23,113 nt of DNA from Porphyromonadaceae bacterium UBA7048 (lineage in GTDB: Bacteria; Bacteroidota; Bacteroidia; Bacteroidales; Muribaculaceae). Numbering within the stretch: position 1 is the first letter of the stretch; every line of letters begins with the position of its first letter. The stretch spans positions 33,901 through 57,013 of the forward strand of contig DLAL01000073.1 in NCBI GenBank assembly GCA_002493945.1, read 5' to 3'. The notes under the pieces were generated by a model, which was not told the origin of the DNA, made no database searches, and saw nothing but the letters and a program-made list of their open reading frames with translations. This document shows positions 23,015-23,113 of this stretch, piece after piece. The translations under genes were made by a program, and so were the position numbers.

Positions 23015-23113
23015 TGTAGATTGCTGCGATGTAATTCTCGTCTTTTGGCCGCTTTCCGTCCTCGTCATCATGCATGTAGCCCACTACATGCCATCTTCCT
23101 CAGACGAAAATCA
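23015..23113. repeat. Partial dispersed palindromic repeat at window edge
   Basis: An 8-bp perfect stem GCATGTAG / CTACATGC (23072-23079 with 23084-23091) closes a CCCA loop. Outside it, GCTTTCCGTC on the left mirrors GACGAAAATC on the right with two mismatches, making a longer imperfect hairpin. The left flank 23015-23040 (TGTAGATTGCTGCGATGTAA onward) resembles the arm of an intergenic element I recall as common in Bacteroidales genomes. Its other arm would lie just beyond the window. No coding function is proposed. Confidence 0.5.

Overview
The window is a stretch of Bacteroidales chromosome, most likely from the GC-rich Muribaculaceae/S24-7 side of the order; that placement is an inference from gene families and base composition. 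The evidence is the block DUF6242 – DUF6089 – uppS – bamA – ompH – ompH, many N-terminal lipoboxes, and promoters of the Bacteroidetes type (TTTG, about 20 bases, TAnnTTTG). Fifteen of the sixteen protein genes lie on the minus strand; only a Crp/Fnr-type regulator is on the plus strand. No tRNA, rRNA, CRISPR array, integrase or transposase gene was seen.

Layout from left to right. (1) 1-120: two near-identical tandem palindromes; the one nearer the gene also has the form of an intrinsic terminator. (2) 121-5565: a four-gene minus-strand operon read as clostripain-type protease lipoprotein, MscS channel with an unusual linker, prolyl oligopeptidase lipoprotein, small lipoprotein with a BamE/SmpA-like tail. 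Two of its junctions are ATGA overlaps. Its promoter lies so close to the first ATG that the mRNA should be almost leaderless. (3) 5638-12626: an outer-membrane biogenesis block, read as DUF6242 lipoprotein, DUF6089 barrel protein, UppS, BamA and two Skp/OmpH chaperones, ending at a clear terminator. A likely internal promoter serves the last chaperone. (4) 12745-18629: SerB, a patatin-barrel fusion, a tail-less SSB, a YpfJ-type zinc metallopeptidase and RibD, closely spaced and probably largely co-transcribed.

(5) 18630-18948: a 319-base divergent intergenic region with a good plus-strand promoter, a short direct repeat, a possible overlapping upstream ORF and a possible serB promoter. (6) 18949-19720: the Crp/Fnr-like regulator and its terminator. 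(7) 19749-22948: CutC overlapping (ATGA) a large exported transglutaminase-like protein with a thioredoxin-like tail. (8) 22949-23113: AT-rich leader DNA, then the left part of what looks like a dispersed Bacteroidales palindromic repeat cut by the window edge.

The dominant theme is the cell envelope: BAM machinery, periplasmic chaperones, undecaprenyl carrier synthesis, a channel, and several exported hydrolases. Most of it is ordinary core genome. The parts most worth following up are the near-leaderless operon with the BamE-like lipoprotein, the SSB lacking its interaction tail, the thioredoxin-like end of the transglutaminase, and the two repeat elements at the window edges.
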